DNA from: CAVSWT01 sp963731745
GTDB taxonomy: Bacteria > Bacteroidota > Ignavibacteria > Ignavibacteriales > Ignavibacteriaceae
Direction: 5' to 3'
Length of the DNA: 64,000 nt
NCBI GenBank assembly: GCA_963731745.1
Contig: CAVSWT010000002.1
Span: 136,737-200,736, forward strand
Part shown: piece by piece, positions 8,365-16,515 of the stretch
Numbering within the stretch: the first letter of the stretch is position 1
Layout of the letters: each line of letters starts with the position of its first letter
The notes under the pieces: generated by a model
The model's input: only the letters and a program-made list of their open reading frames with translations
Database searches by the model: none
What the model was told of the DNA's origin: nothing
Made by a program: the position numbers and the translations under genes

Positions 8365-9772
8365 TCTTCAGTAAATGGTGTATGGTTTTTAATTTTAATT
8401 CTGTTTCTGCGTATTCAAGATCAGGATCTGAATCATGAACAATTCCGCAGCCGGCAAATGCGGTTATTTTTTTCTTGTTTAAGATTGCAGAACGGATAGC
8501 TACTGCAAATTCTCCTTCGTTATCAAAGTTTAACCAGCCGATTATCCCGCTGTACAAACCTCTATTATGAGTTTCCAGTTTTTTGATTAATCGAAGAGAA
8601 TCGTTTACCGGAATCCCGCAAACAGCCGGAGTAGGTGAGAGATCTTTAATAATTGACAATACAGGAGATCCATTATTTAATTCCAGAGCAAATTTTGTTA
8701 GCAGGTGCTGAATGTTTGCAAGTTTTCTTACTGAAGGTGAATCGACATCAATCTTAATGCTGGAATAATTAGATATAACACTGCGGATATGATTAACAAC
8801 GAAATTATGTTCTCTCAAATCTTTATCACTTTTCATCAGATTGTTTTGAAGAATTTTGTCTTCTTCCTCATTTATTCCTCTCGAAGCAGATCCGGCCAAG
8901 GCTTCAGTTTCAATTCTGCCGTCTATAAATCTGGCTAATTTTTCTGGAGTAGCACCGAAGAAAAAAGATTTATTATGATTGATGGCAAATATATAGCAGC
9001 GTGGATACAAATGCTTTAATTGGGAAATTAGTATTTCTATTTCCGGCTCATTCGAAAGAAGAAACTCAACTTTTCTGCTTAAAACAATTTTTTCAATTTT
9101 GCCTTCACGGATTTCATCCAGAGCTTTCTCAATTAGCTGCTTCCATTTTTTTTTATCTTTAGGAGTAAAACCTATTTCTTTCAATACTGAAAAACTAACC
9201 ACTCCATCGTTATCCTTTTTTAGAGCGTTGAGAATATTGTTCAAACGAGATTCAAATTTTTCTACAGCTTTGTGTGTGCTGGAATTGCCTGAAAAAACAA
9301 AATTATAAATTAAATATTTTTTGTCATCAATATTAAGAAAAACAAATTCCGGAACGACCCAATCTGCGTCATCAAATTCTTTCCAATCATCATCTGAATG
9401 TTCGACCATAAATTTTATAGAGCCAATAAATAAAGGAATTCTATTACTATCAATCATTTCCCAGTTGTTTATAAAATTTTCTTTCCATTCATTTATTTTT
9501 TTTTCTGTAGCTGCAAATCTTCCCTCACCTTTTTCTGATATGGAAATTGCTTCGTCAATCCCGATAAAGGAAAAATTGTCGGCAGGAATTTCAAAATAAA
9601 AAGTTTTATTAAATCTGGAAACTAATGAATGAGTTTCACAGTCAATATTGAAATTATCAATGGGAAAACTGTAACTTATTAAAAAGTTATTAGGATTATT
9701 TTTTAGGGTTGATTTTTTTTCTGTAAGAAAATTAGAAAAAGAATTAACTTGAGTTTCAATCGAATCAGACAT
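8348..9772 (-). CDS. menF: Isochorismate synthase
   Basis: A 474-residue chorismate-utilising enzyme that converts chorismate to isochorismate, the entry step to menaquinone. The conserved C-terminal core is visible: ALDEIREGKIEKIVLSRKVE, FFFGATPEKLARF, TEALAGSASRGINEEED, STPAVCGIP-like SPTPAVCGIPV, and FAGCGIVHDSDPDLEYAETELK at the end. The N-terminal 200 residues are divergent, as usual. It is the first gene of the men operon; a promoter-like site lies just upstream. Entry into siderophore synthesis is unlikely given the neighbours. Confidence 0.92.
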   Translation of the reverse strand: MSDSIETQVNSFSNFLTEKKSTLKNNPNNFLISYSFPIDNFNIDCETHSLVSRFNKTFYFEIPADNFSFIGIDEAISISEKGEGRFAATEKKINEWKENFINNWEMIDSNRIPLFIGSIKFMVEHSDDDWKEFDDADWVVPEFVFLNIDDKKYLIYNFVFSGNSSTHKAVEKFESRLNNILNALKKDNDGVVSFSVLKEIGFTPKDKKKWKQLIEKALDEIREGKIEKIVLSRKVEFLLSNEPEIEILISQLKHLYPRCYIFAINHNKSFFFGATPEKLARFIDGRIETEALAGSASRGINEEEDKILQNNLMKSDKDLREHNFVVNHIRSVISNYSSIKIDVDSPSVRKLANIQHLLTKFALELNNGSPVLSIIKDLSPTPAVCGIPVNDSLRLIKKLETHNRGLYSGIIGWLNFDNEGEFAVAIRSAILNKKKITAFAGCGIVHDSDPDLEYAETELKLKTIHHLLKNENKN

Positions 9773-9793
9773 TTGGTTATATTTTTTTATGCA

Positions 9794-9824
9794 TAAATAT
9801 AATTTATAAAAGAAAAGTATTCAA
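9794..9824 (-). promoter_or_regulatory. Promoter-like site for the men operon (TTG-N20-TATATTTA)
   Basis: On the minus strand a TTG (9822-9824) is followed by exactly 20 bases and TATATTTA (9794-9801), matching 7 of 8 positions of the defined letters in the Bacteroidota -7 box TAnnTTTG. The expected transcript start is about 15-20 bases before menF. The same spacing recurs at six other sites in the window. Confidence 0.55.
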
Positions 9825-9844
9825 TTGGCATGTGATTGAGGTTA

Positions 9845-10801
9845 TTAAAATATAATATCTTCTTCAATTGTATCTAATAATTTAAGGTAACTATCATATC
9901 TTTCCAAAGAAATTTTTCCATCTTCAACTGCTTTTATAACTGCGCACCCGGGTTCATGATAATGAGTGCATGTGTTAAATTTACATTCGCGCAAATACTC
10001 TGAAAATTCAATGAAATAGTGACTTAAATCTTCTTTTTTTATTCCATATGGATCTATTTCTCTTATTCCGGGTGTATCCGTAATGAAAGTGTTTTCATTT
10101 ATTTTAGTCATTAAGCTGGTCACGGTAGTATGAATGCCTTTGTTTGTTGATGCGCTAATCTCCCCCGTAGCGAGATTTAAATCGGGAAAAACAAGATTTA
10201 TTAAAGAGGATTTACCAACTCCGGATTGGCCCCAAAATAAATTATTTTTTCCCCAAACAAGATTTCTAATTTCATCAATTCCTTCTTGCGTTTTTTTGCT
10301 TGTACAAATTACTGTGTAGCCAATTCCGGTATATAACGAATACCAATAATCCATTTCAGAATTGATGTCGAGATCTTTTTTATTTATAATTATTATGATT
10401 TGGATATGAGAGTTTTCGCCGGTTACTAAAAGTCTATCCAAAGCCTTATTGTTAAAATCCGGTTTTTTGATGCTGGTTATAACAAAAAAATTATCCACAT
10501 TTGAAGCTATTACCTGTTCTAATCTTTCACCGCGTTTACCGCTTCCTTTTATTTTCGGAGCTTTGCGTGAAATATGGTTTTTTCTTTGGTTGATTTTATG
10601 AATAACACCGCTTCCATCTTCATTTAAATCATATTCAATCTCATCGCCTACAGCCACAATATCCGTAAGGTAAAGTTTATCTTTTTTTAAATTAAATTCT
10701 TTTTTGAATTTGCCTTTTAAGCTGCATCTTATTTCTTCGAATTTATTTTCCGGTAAAATGTAATAATCTTTGCTTTCGATACGGGAAACAATTCCTTGAA
10801 T
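9845..10801 (-). CDS. rsgA: Ribosome small-subunit GTPase RsgA, probable ATT start
   Basis: RsgA is a circularly permuted GTPase that helps mature the 30S subunit. Motifs run in permuted order: G4 NKKDLD, G1 GQSGVGKSSLINLVFP, G3 DTPGIREIDPYG, then the zinc-binding CKFNTCTHYHEPGCAV. The first ordinary start in frame is a GTG at 10657, giving 270 residues but losing the front of the OB-fold. Upstream, the same frame stays open for 48 codons and encodes IQGIVSRIESKDYYILP..., which looks like the missing OB-fold strands. It begins at an ATT (10799-10801) six bases after a good AGGAG. No ATG, GTG or TTG occurs in that stretch. I therefore favour 318 residues with an ATT start; a small sequence error near an out-of-frame ATG is the alternative. 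Confidence 0.85.
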   Translation of the reverse strand: MQGIVSRIESKDYYILPENKFEEIRCSLKGKFKKEFNLKKDKLYLTDIVAVGDEIEYDLNEDGSGVIHKINQRKNHISRKAPKIKGSGKRGERLEQVIASNVDNFFVITSIKKPDFNNKALDRLLVTGENSHIQIIIIINKKDLDINSEMDYWYSLYTGIGYTVICTSKKTQEGIDEIRNLVWGKNNLFWGQSGVGKSSLINLVFPDLNLATGEISASTNKGIHTTVTSLMTKINENTFITDTPGIREIDPYGIKKEDLSHYFIEFSEYLRECKFNTCTHYHEPGCAVIKAVEDGKISLERYDSYLKLLDTIEEDIIF

Positions 10802-10860
10802 AACATTCTCCTAAAATAATTGATTTGACTTAATTTAATTAAATTTTCAGCGTTTAAAAT

Positions 10861-10886
10861 AAAAAAACGCCATAAAAAATATGGCG
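10861..10886 (-). terminator. Rho-independent terminator for the OmpP1-like gene
   Basis: Read on the minus strand, CGCCAT (10868-10873 complement) pairs with ATGGCG around a short A/T loop and is followed by seven T residues. It lies 28 bases beyond the stop of the gene at 10914. The hairpin also has a shorter T run on the plus strand, but no plus-strand gene ends here. Confidence 0.75.
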
Positions 10887-10913
10887 CTTTTAATTACTAA
10901 ACAAATAAAATTA

Positions 10914-12347
10914 TCAAAACCGGTAAGTTACGGTTAACATGAAATGATTATCAGAAATTGTTTGGAAAGTTCTGGAAACATCAACACCATAATTATCGCC
11001 ATAATCTTTCCACCATCCGTGTGCAAAGCCGGCATCAATCCCGATGGTTTCTTGAGCAAGAAAACCAATTCCAAATGTAAAATATTTTTTGTTGTACTCA
11101 GAAGGATCATTTTTATAAGCTGATGGCATTGACATGAAACCGGCTCTAACTCTCAAACCTACTACGGGAACTGTGTATTCTGCCCCAAGGTTATAATTCA
11201 AAACTGCGCCAAGCTGGTCTTTTATTTTTTTATTTTGATCTTCAATGTATTGAGAAGTTATACCATTTCCATTATCAAATTTAGATTGAGAATAATCGAT
11301 CAGTGTTCCATCTGCACTAAATATTAATCCCATAAAGTTAACCGAAAAACCGCCGCCTAGTTCAAATGGTGTAACAATGTCATATTCTACTTCATCACTG
11401 TAATCTCCACTATTTAAAGAATATTTCACTCCCGTTCCAAACTCACTGCTTCCATTTACATCAAACTTTTCTTTGATTGTATATGATTTTGGGAATTGCA
11501 CTGTAAAACCAACTCTTCCATATTTTTCGAATTGGAATAACATACCGATTTTTGCATCCCATCCGGCTATATCCCAATTTAAAATTCGATTAAAATAAAA
11601 GGTTTGAAAATCAGTTGTATTCGGAGTGGCTGGATCAGTTAAACCTTGATAAATATTTTGCGTATCATCTTCATAATAATCATTAACCGATTTAAAACTG
11701 CCTGTATGAATATTTAAATTACCGCCTATAAATAAATTTCTTGCTGCTTCTATAGCTCCTGAAAATGACCAATTATCAATTGAGCCTTCATATGTAATAT
11801 CGCCGCTTTGGTTTAACCTTCCATTTATGGGAGTGACATAATCCGAGTCAGTCAAATAAAGGTCATACGGAATATTTCCATTATTAAGATTTTGAATCAT
11901 GGATGTATTGCCGCTATTAAAACCATCAAACTTTAATCCGCCGTTAAATTCTTTAGTTTTATTGTAAGATAGTCCAAAAACCAAGCTGCCCTTCATGGTT
12001 GGGAAGGGGAAGGCAAAGCTGATTCTGTTTAGATTTGTACTGCTGTTATCAAAGCTTGAAGAACTATTCATGAAATTGACATCATTCTTGAAACTAGAAT
12101 ACTCAATCCCCCCGGAGAGTTCTAATCTTTTCAGTAATCCAAAGCCTGCCGGATTAAAATACGCTGCTGAAGCATCATCACTTACACCTAAATAAGCATT
12201 GCCCATACCTAATGAACGAGCATTTGAACCTAAGCCGGTATAGCCTAATCTCAATACATCATTAATATCTTGAGAAAATGAATTCGTATAAATTATACAA
12301 GAAAATATTAAACTAAGCTTTACAATATTTGAATAAAAGCTTTTCAT
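10914..12347 (-). CDS. OmpP1/FadL/PorV-like outer-membrane beta-barrel protein
   Basis: A 477-residue protein with a signal peptide ending near NSFSQ (about residue 26) and a C-terminus of amphipathic strands ending in an aromatic residue (HFMLTVTYRF), as for outer-membrane barrels. The N-terminal signature SNARSLGMGNAYLGVSDDASAAYFNPAG is shared by FadL/OmpP1 transporters and by PorV-type proteins of the T9SS. It could import hydrophobic compounds or act as a T9SS shuttle; the sequence does not decide between these. It is the last gene of a three-gene minus-strand unit behind two surface-type lipoproteins, touching the stop of the gene before it. Confidence 0.8.
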   Translation of the reverse strand: MKSFYSNIVKLSLIFSCIIYTNSFSQDINDVLRLGYTGLGSNARSLGMGNAYLGVSDDASAAYFNPAGFGLLKRLELSGGIEYSSFKNDVNFMNSSSSFDNSSTNLNRISFAFPFPTMKGSLVFGLSYNKTKEFNGGLKFDGFNSGNTSMIQNLNNGNIPYDLYLTDSDYVTPINGRLNQSGDITYEGSIDNWSFSGAIEAARNLFIGGNLNIHTGSFKSVNDYYEDDTQNIYQGLTDPATPNTTDFQTFYFNRILNWDIAGWDAKIGMLFQFEKYGRVGFTVQFPKSYTIKEKFDVNGSSEFGTGVKYSLNSGDYSDEVEYDIVTPFELGGGFSVNFMGLIFSADGTLIDYSQSKFDNGNGITSQYIEDQNKKIKDQLGAVLNYNLGAEYTVPVVGLRVRAGFMSMPSAYKNDPSEYNKKYFTFGIGFLAQETIGIDAGFAHGWWKDYGDNYGVDVSRTFQTISDNHFMLTVTYRF

Positions 12348-12844
12348 TATTTCCTCCCGCCGGAATTTCTACCACCATTGTTGTTACGAACATTATTACT
12401 GTCTGAACTACTGCTGCTGCTATTCCGTCCAGAATTTGAAGAATTGCCTGAACTTGATGAACTTTTATCAACACTGCCGCTGCTGCTTTTGGTGCTGCCG
12501 CCTGAATTTACTGCCGGAGGTGGTGTATTATTTATTTCACCTCTATCCCTTGGTGCACTTCCTCTTCCGCCATTTTCATTTCGTGCAGCTCCAGCCGATG
12601 TTCTATCTCTGCTTGTAGATGCGCTGGTTGCCGCAGGCGGTGTAATTGTTAACCACCAGGGATAATTATAATAATATCCATAGTCTCCGTAAAATGGGCT
12701 ATTATAATAGCCGTCATTATAACTTTGGTCATAATCTGATTGAGTTGGGAAATTATCTTCAGGGCTCCAGATTACTGTATAGCATCCTGTTATAAAAAAT
12801 CCCACAGAAAAAAGTATTATAATATTTAAGATTATTCGTTTCAT
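12347..12844 (-). CDS. Low-complexity lipoprotein, Tyr-rich then Ser/Asn/Gly-rich
   Basis: A 165-residue predicted lipoprotein: hydrophobic N-terminus with lipobox FFITGC (Cys21), then a tyrosine-rich stretch (YGDYGYYYNYPWW), then about 80 residues dominated by Ser, Asn, Gly and Arg. It resembles the upstream neighbour in layout; both start their mature chain with CYT. No domain is recognised. The composition suggests an extended, disordered surface or periplasmic protein. Seven bases separate it from the neighbour, and its stop touches the start of the barrel gene. Confidence 0.7.
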   Translation of the reverse strand: MKRIILNIIILFSVGFFITGCYTVIWSPEDNFPTQSDYDQSYNDGYYNSPFYGDYGYYYNYPWWLTITPPAATSASTSRDRTSAGAARNENGGRGSAPRDRGEINNTPPPAVNSGGSTKSSSGSVDKSSSSSGNSSNSGRNSSSSSSDSNNVRNNNGGRNSGGRK

Positions 12845-12850
12845 AATTTA

Positions 12851-13984
12851 TTACCTCCTATGTCCGCCTCCGCTCGAGCCAGATGATCTTCCACCGCTTC
12901 CGGAACTTGAAGAACGGCTTCCGCCATTATTAGAACTGCCTCTTGATGGGGCTGAAGATCTTGGGGGAGCACTATAAGTTCTCTGTGGAGGGGAATACGA
13001 TCTTGGAGCACTATTTGTCTTTGGTTTATTATATGAATTGTTGTTTCCACTATTAGATCTTGTTTCTTTTTTAACATTGGAACGTCTGCTGTTAGTGCCG
13101 CTGCTTTTTCTTGAACTTCCGGAATTTCTATATTCTTTATTTCCGCTGCTTCTTCTTCTATTATTATCAATAGATCTATTTCTAGATGAACTTCTCACAC
13201 TATTTTCATTTCTGTTTGTTGAAGCTCTTTTTTCTATACTTCTGCTGCTTGTCGAATTTCTATTGCTGTTTACCCTAGCATCACGACTTCTAGTTGACTC
13301 ACTTGTTCTGAGTCCAGAATTTCTGCTTGATCTTTCGGCAGTTCTTGAAACAGCTGCTCTTTCATTTACATTCGTTCCTCTAACTATACTTCCTCTTCCA
13401 CTGGTTGATCCACCTCTGGAACCATCATTGTTTCTAATTCTATAACCATCATTACTTCGGTATTTATAGTTTGAGTGGTTATTATAACTCCAATTACTAT
13501 ATCCATAATTATGATAAGGATAGTATCCGTAATAGCCGCCATAATACCAAGGAGAATAAGCTATTGGATAGTATGGTGAGTAATATAAATAGGGTGTTGA
13601 ACACCAGTTCCAATAATAATATGGGTCATAATAAGTTGTAGAATACCAGAAAGGATCACAATAACTTCCAAATCCTATTCCGATATTAAATGATGGATGA
13701 TAATATGAATAAAATCTTCTTTGATATGGAAATCCATCAAAATAGTAGTTGTTATTGATTATTCCATCATCCCCGTAATCATAATTAAGATTACTATCAT
13801 CTGAATAGTAATTAGTATCACTTAATTCTTCCTGATCTTCAGCTCTATAAGCTGAATTATTTGATTGTTCGGTATAATTTCTGTCTTTATCTCTATCCCG
13901 CATGGCTACTTGAGTATAACAGCCGCCTAAAAATGAGACGAGAATGATTGATAAAACGAAATATAAAATATTAACTTTTTTCAT
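12851..13984 (-). CDS. Tyr-rich / Ser-Arg-Asn-rich lipoprotein
   Basis: A 377-residue predicted lipoprotein. The ATG at 13984 is chosen because it follows an AGAGG six bases upstream and opens a proper signal peptide with lipobox VSFLGGC (Cys22); the longer frame from 14059 adds 25 unlikely residues. The mature protein has a Tyr/Pro-rich region (about 75-190) with YYDPYYYWNW and YYGGYYGYYPYH, then about 180 residues of Ser, Arg, Asn and Gly repeats of the RSS/NRNS kind. No enzyme motif is seen. It heads the unit with a second, shorter lipoprotein of the same design and an OmpP1-like barrel. The opposite-strand frames here are shadows of the biased composition. Confidence 0.7.
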   Translation of the reverse strand: MKKVNILYFVLSIILVSFLGGCYTQVAMRDRDKDRNYTEQSNNSAYRAEDQEELSDTNYYSDDSNLNYDYGDDGIINNNYYFDGFPYQRRFYSYYHPSFNIGIGFGSYCDPFWYSTTYYDPYYYWNWCSTPYLYYSPYYPIAYSPWYYGGYYGYYPYHNYGYSNWSYNNHSNYKYRSNDGYRIRNNDGSRGGSTSGRGSIVRGTNVNERAAVSRTAERSSRNSGLRTSESTRSRDARVNSNRNSTSSRSIEKRASTNRNENSVRSSSRNRSIDNNRRRSSGNKEYRNSGSSRKSSGTNSRRSNVKKETRSNSGNNNSYNKPKTNSAPRSYSPPQRTYSAPPRSSAPSRGSSNNGGSRSSSSGSGGRSSGSSGGGHRR

Positions 13985-14166
13985 GGTGAACCTCTTACTA
14001 TTTACATACAAAATATTGGCAAAAATTAAGCCGGATAAAAGGTCTTTATAGAGTAGCAATTCCGGGTTTTGCTCTAGTTAACTTCTTTTTAATGTATAGG
14101 TTTGTAAACATCCCCGTATATTAAAAAATACAATTATTTATGTGTGATATAAACCGGTAACCGGAA

Positions 14167-14949
14167 TCACTTAAAAATGTTTTTAATATATTCAATCCTA
14201 AGTGCTCGATCCGCAGTACTTGGATTTATTTTTTTATTATTTAAAAGATCTCTTAAATCAAATCCGAAAGTTAATCCGGAACCAACTGACCACCGAATTC
14301 CCATATTTAAATAACCATTTCCATTTCCGAATGCCTGGCTTTTATTATCGTTTAGAGCAAAGTCATATTCCCCAATAATTGAAAAACTGCTGCCTAATGT
14401 TTTTTCAAAGCCCAGATGCATATCCATAAAATTATCACCATCCTTTGTTTCAAGTGAATAATTAATGGAACCATGAATGCTTAGAAAACCCAGCATTGCG
14501 AAATTCTTACTGCCGGCAGCGAAAAATCCAGGTGATTTAATGGCATAACGATTAAGCGAATCAAAATATTCACCTTTCCCTTGAGAATCAAAACCTAAAG
14601 TGATTGCGGGCATTAAAATCGTTTCGTTAAATAGTCTAAACCTGATATTTATTGCTGGAACCTTATACCAATTTGGTTCGCCAGTTCCAATAATGTTTGA
14701 ACCGCCATAGGATATCCCAAAACTAACGTTATCAAAAACTCCGACTTCCAGTTTTTCAATTAGAACTCCATGAGGCATTATATCTGAGGTTATTCCGACA
14801 AATCCTTTTTCCAGTATACCTGCAGTCTGCATATCCACCAGCGATCTGTATTCATACTTAGCATTTTCGCCGGCAGAGCCTTGTGCAAAAATTTGGGGGG
14901 TTAAATAAAAATATAATGTAATAAAGAATGGTAAATAAAATTTTTTCAT
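14167..14949 (-). CDS. Predicted outer-membrane protein, YjbH-like
   Basis: A 260-residue exported protein with a signal peptide ending at QIFAQG (about 23). The body consists of short amphipathic strands, e.g. GVFDNVSFGISYGGSNIIG, INIRFRLFNETILMPAITLG and GFDSQGKGEYFD. This pattern of a self-identifying strand followed by ITLGFDSQG resembles the YjbH/YbjH group of exopolysaccharide-linked outer-membrane proteins, judged from memory and not from a search. It follows the Ig-like and ATP-grasp genes on the same strand with a 75-base gap, so it may belong to that unit. Confidence 0.6.
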   Translation of the reverse strand: MKKFYLPFFITLYFYLTPQIFAQGSAGENAKYEYRSLVDMQTAGILEKGFVGITSDIMPHGVLIEKLEVGVFDNVSFGISYGGSNIIGTGEPNWYKVPAINIRFRLFNETILMPAITLGFDSQGKGEYFDSLNRYAIKSPGFFAAGSKNFAMLGFLSIHGSINYSLETKDGDNFMDMHLGFEKTLGSSFSIIGEYDFALNDNKSQAFGNGNGYLNMGIRWSVGSGLTFGFDLRDLLNNKKINPSTADRALRIEYIKNIFK

Positions 14950-15024
14950 AGAGATAATTTGATTTTAATGATTATAAAATCTTCATAACAAACTTAAAAA
15001 TAAATTTTCACTTTCTATCACTTT

Positions 15025-15414
15025 TTACACAAAATTTGGATAAATAGTAATCTCGATAGATGAAGGGAGAAGAGCGTATTTAGAGTGAATCAAAACAACA
15101 ACTTTACCGGTTTTATTTTTTGCTTTTAAAACAATTATACCTTCATCAGATTTTTCTGTTACCACACTTACTAGTTCACTTCCTTCACTTATATCAAATT
15201 TTGCATAAGCATTCCGGAAAGGCGCTTTCCATCCAAAGGAATTTATCGGGATTGCTTTTATTGTAACTGTTGATTGATTATCTGCATATAGTTTCTCCGG
15301 TTGAATGCTGTAAGTAACCTCATAAATACTAAATACATATTGATACAATGCAAAAGAAATAATTAATATTGAAAGTAGAACAATTATTAAAATGTTTACG
15401 TTTAAAGTTTTCAT
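15025..15414 (-). CDS. Membrane-anchored Ig-like domain protein
   Basis: A 129-residue protein with one N-terminal hydrophobic segment (about residues 7-29) that looks like an uncleaved anchor, followed by a single beta-sandwich-like domain of about 95 residues. Segments such as YSIQPEKLYADNQSTVTIKA and AKFDISEGSELVSVV resemble bacterial Ig-like (Big/invasin type) repeats that begin with a supply of secondary-structure-rich strands. The function is unknown. It starts six bases after the ATP-grasp gene, so the two are almost certainly co-translated. Confidence 0.6.
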   Translation of the reverse strand: MKTLNVNILIIVLLSILIISFALYQYVFSIYEVTYSIQPEKLYADNQSTVTIKAIPINSFGWKAPFRNAYAKFDISEGSELVSVVTEKSDEGIIVLKAKNKTGKVVVLIHSKYALLPSSIEITIYPNFV

Positions 15415-15420
15415 CTTTAG

Positions 15421-16335
15421 TTATAAACTCGCTTTTATACTTTTAAGGATGAAGCGCTTTAGACTTAAGACTATTTGTAAAATAACTTGATCAGGAACGC
15501 CGTCAACATGTTTAGATTTAAATCTCATATCGCACTGATCGTTAACATAATCTATAACAACAAATTTATCATTTTCCGTTAAAACTACTTCAGTTGAAAA
15601 AAAATCCAGCTGAATTATGCCGGCAATTTTTTTTGTGATTTTTTTAAGCTGATGCAAATTAAAATTTTTAATTTCTTCATCATTTAAAATATCATAAAGA
15701 TGAGTTTGATCGTCCCACCAAACAGGAATTGCTTTACCAAATGCCCAAAAACATCTGAACCAGGCACGTTTTCCGTTTAAAATTTTAGGATAAATTTTTT
15801 CTTGAAGAAGATATTTGTCATCACAATTGGTTATTCTTTCGTCTAAAATTTCCTTTAAGGTTTCAGCTCCCGTTACAACTCCAATTCCTCCGCCTGTTGT
15901 GTTGCATGGTTTTATTATGAATGGACGGTTAAGTTTTGCCAAGTCTTCAATTGATATATATATGTCTTCAACTTCTGAATGCGGAGGGATTATGATAGAA
16001 TAGGGGACATGAAGCCCGTTGGAAATGAATACCAAGTGCATACTTGCTTTGTCTATTGCATGCAGAACATTTTTGTATGGATTGAAGATAATGGTTTTTC
16101 TTCGATTTATAACTTTCCCCATTTCTTCGAAATCATCATCAACATCCCAGGCTCTATCAAGATAGAAATTAAAAGAAAGTTTTCTCTCCAAAAGTAAATT
16201 ATGAGTTTCTTTTAGGTTGTAATATCCTATGCGGTAGGTTGTCAGCCCGTCTTTGTGGAGATAGTCTTCCAAAAGCTGGATAAAATCCTCATCATATTCC
16301 CAAACGAAAGCAAGTCCTAAGTCGATAGAGGTCAT
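15421..16335 (-). CDS. ATP-grasp family protein of unknown substrate
   Basis: A 304-residue protein. The central part has the ATP-grasp pattern: RPFIIKPCNTTGGGIGVVTG (about 137-156) as nucleotide-binding lysine and glycine loop, LLQEKIYPK as the adenine-contact strand, and FFSTEVVLTENDKFVVIDYV followed by NDQCD as the metal-binding carboxylate region. The N-terminal third (LGLAFVWEYDEDFIQLLEDY) resembles a pre-ATP-grasp domain. Such enzymes ligate a carboxylate to an amine or thiol; the substrate cannot be read here. It is first in a likely operon with an Ig-like membrane protein and a YjbH-like protein. Confidence 0.72.
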   Translation of the reverse strand: MTSIDLGLAFVWEYDEDFIQLLEDYLHKDGLTTYRIGYYNLKETHNLLLERKLSFNFYLDRAWDVDDDFEEMGKVINRRKTIIFNPYKNVLHAIDKASMHLVFISNGLHVPYSIIIPPHSEVEDIYISIEDLAKLNRPFIIKPCNTTGGGIGVVTGAETLKEILDERITNCDDKYLLQEKIYPKILNGKRAWFRCFWAFGKAIPVWWDDQTHLYDILNDEEIKNFNLHQLKKITKKIAGIIQLDFFSTEVVLTENDKFVVIDYVNDQCDMRFKSKHVDGVPDQVILQIVLSLKRFILKSIKASL

Positions 16336-16353
16336 TTAAGTTTGATGTTTTTA

Positions 16354-16384
16354 CAAAGATACAGTTTAGTATATTTGTATTCAA
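16354..16384 (-). promoter_or_regulatory. Promoter-like site for the ATP-grasp gene (TTG-N20-TATCTTTG)
   Basis: On the minus strand TTG (16382-16384) is followed by 20 bases and TATCTTTG (16354-16361), a perfect TAnnTTTG box. It lies 18 bases before the start codon, so the leader would be short. Confidence 0.6.
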
Positions 16385-16465
16385 GAAATCCAAAATTCTA
16401 ACAATAAATATACTTCAAGTATTCGCGGCAATAAAGTTTTGAAAAAAATTCGGAAGTGATTTACC

Positions 16466-16496
16466 TTGTTATTATTTTGGCATAATAATATATTTT
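16466..16496 (+). promoter_or_regulatory. Promoter-like site for the TPR lipoprotein operon (TTG-N20-TATATTTT)
   Basis: TTG at 16466-16468, 20 bases, then TATATTTT (16489-16496), one letter off TAnnTTTG. It sits 20 bases before the ATG and is divergent from the ATP-grasp promoter. Confidence 0.5.
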
Positions 16497-16515
16497 ACAA
16501 ATTTTTTTTGATTAT

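Noticed and set aside
12378..13445. Long opposite-strand frames rich in Leu
   Set aside because: They are shadows of the Ser/Arg/Asn-rich lipoprotein genes on the minus strand; no start signal or family.
14989..14996. TAAGTTTG on the minus strand before the YjbH-like gene
   Set aside because: Box is perfect, but no TTG at the spacing seen elsewhere.
16370..16377. TATATTTG on the plus strand in the divergent gap
   Set aside because: No TTG at N20; the site at 16466-16496 fits better and is closer to the gene.
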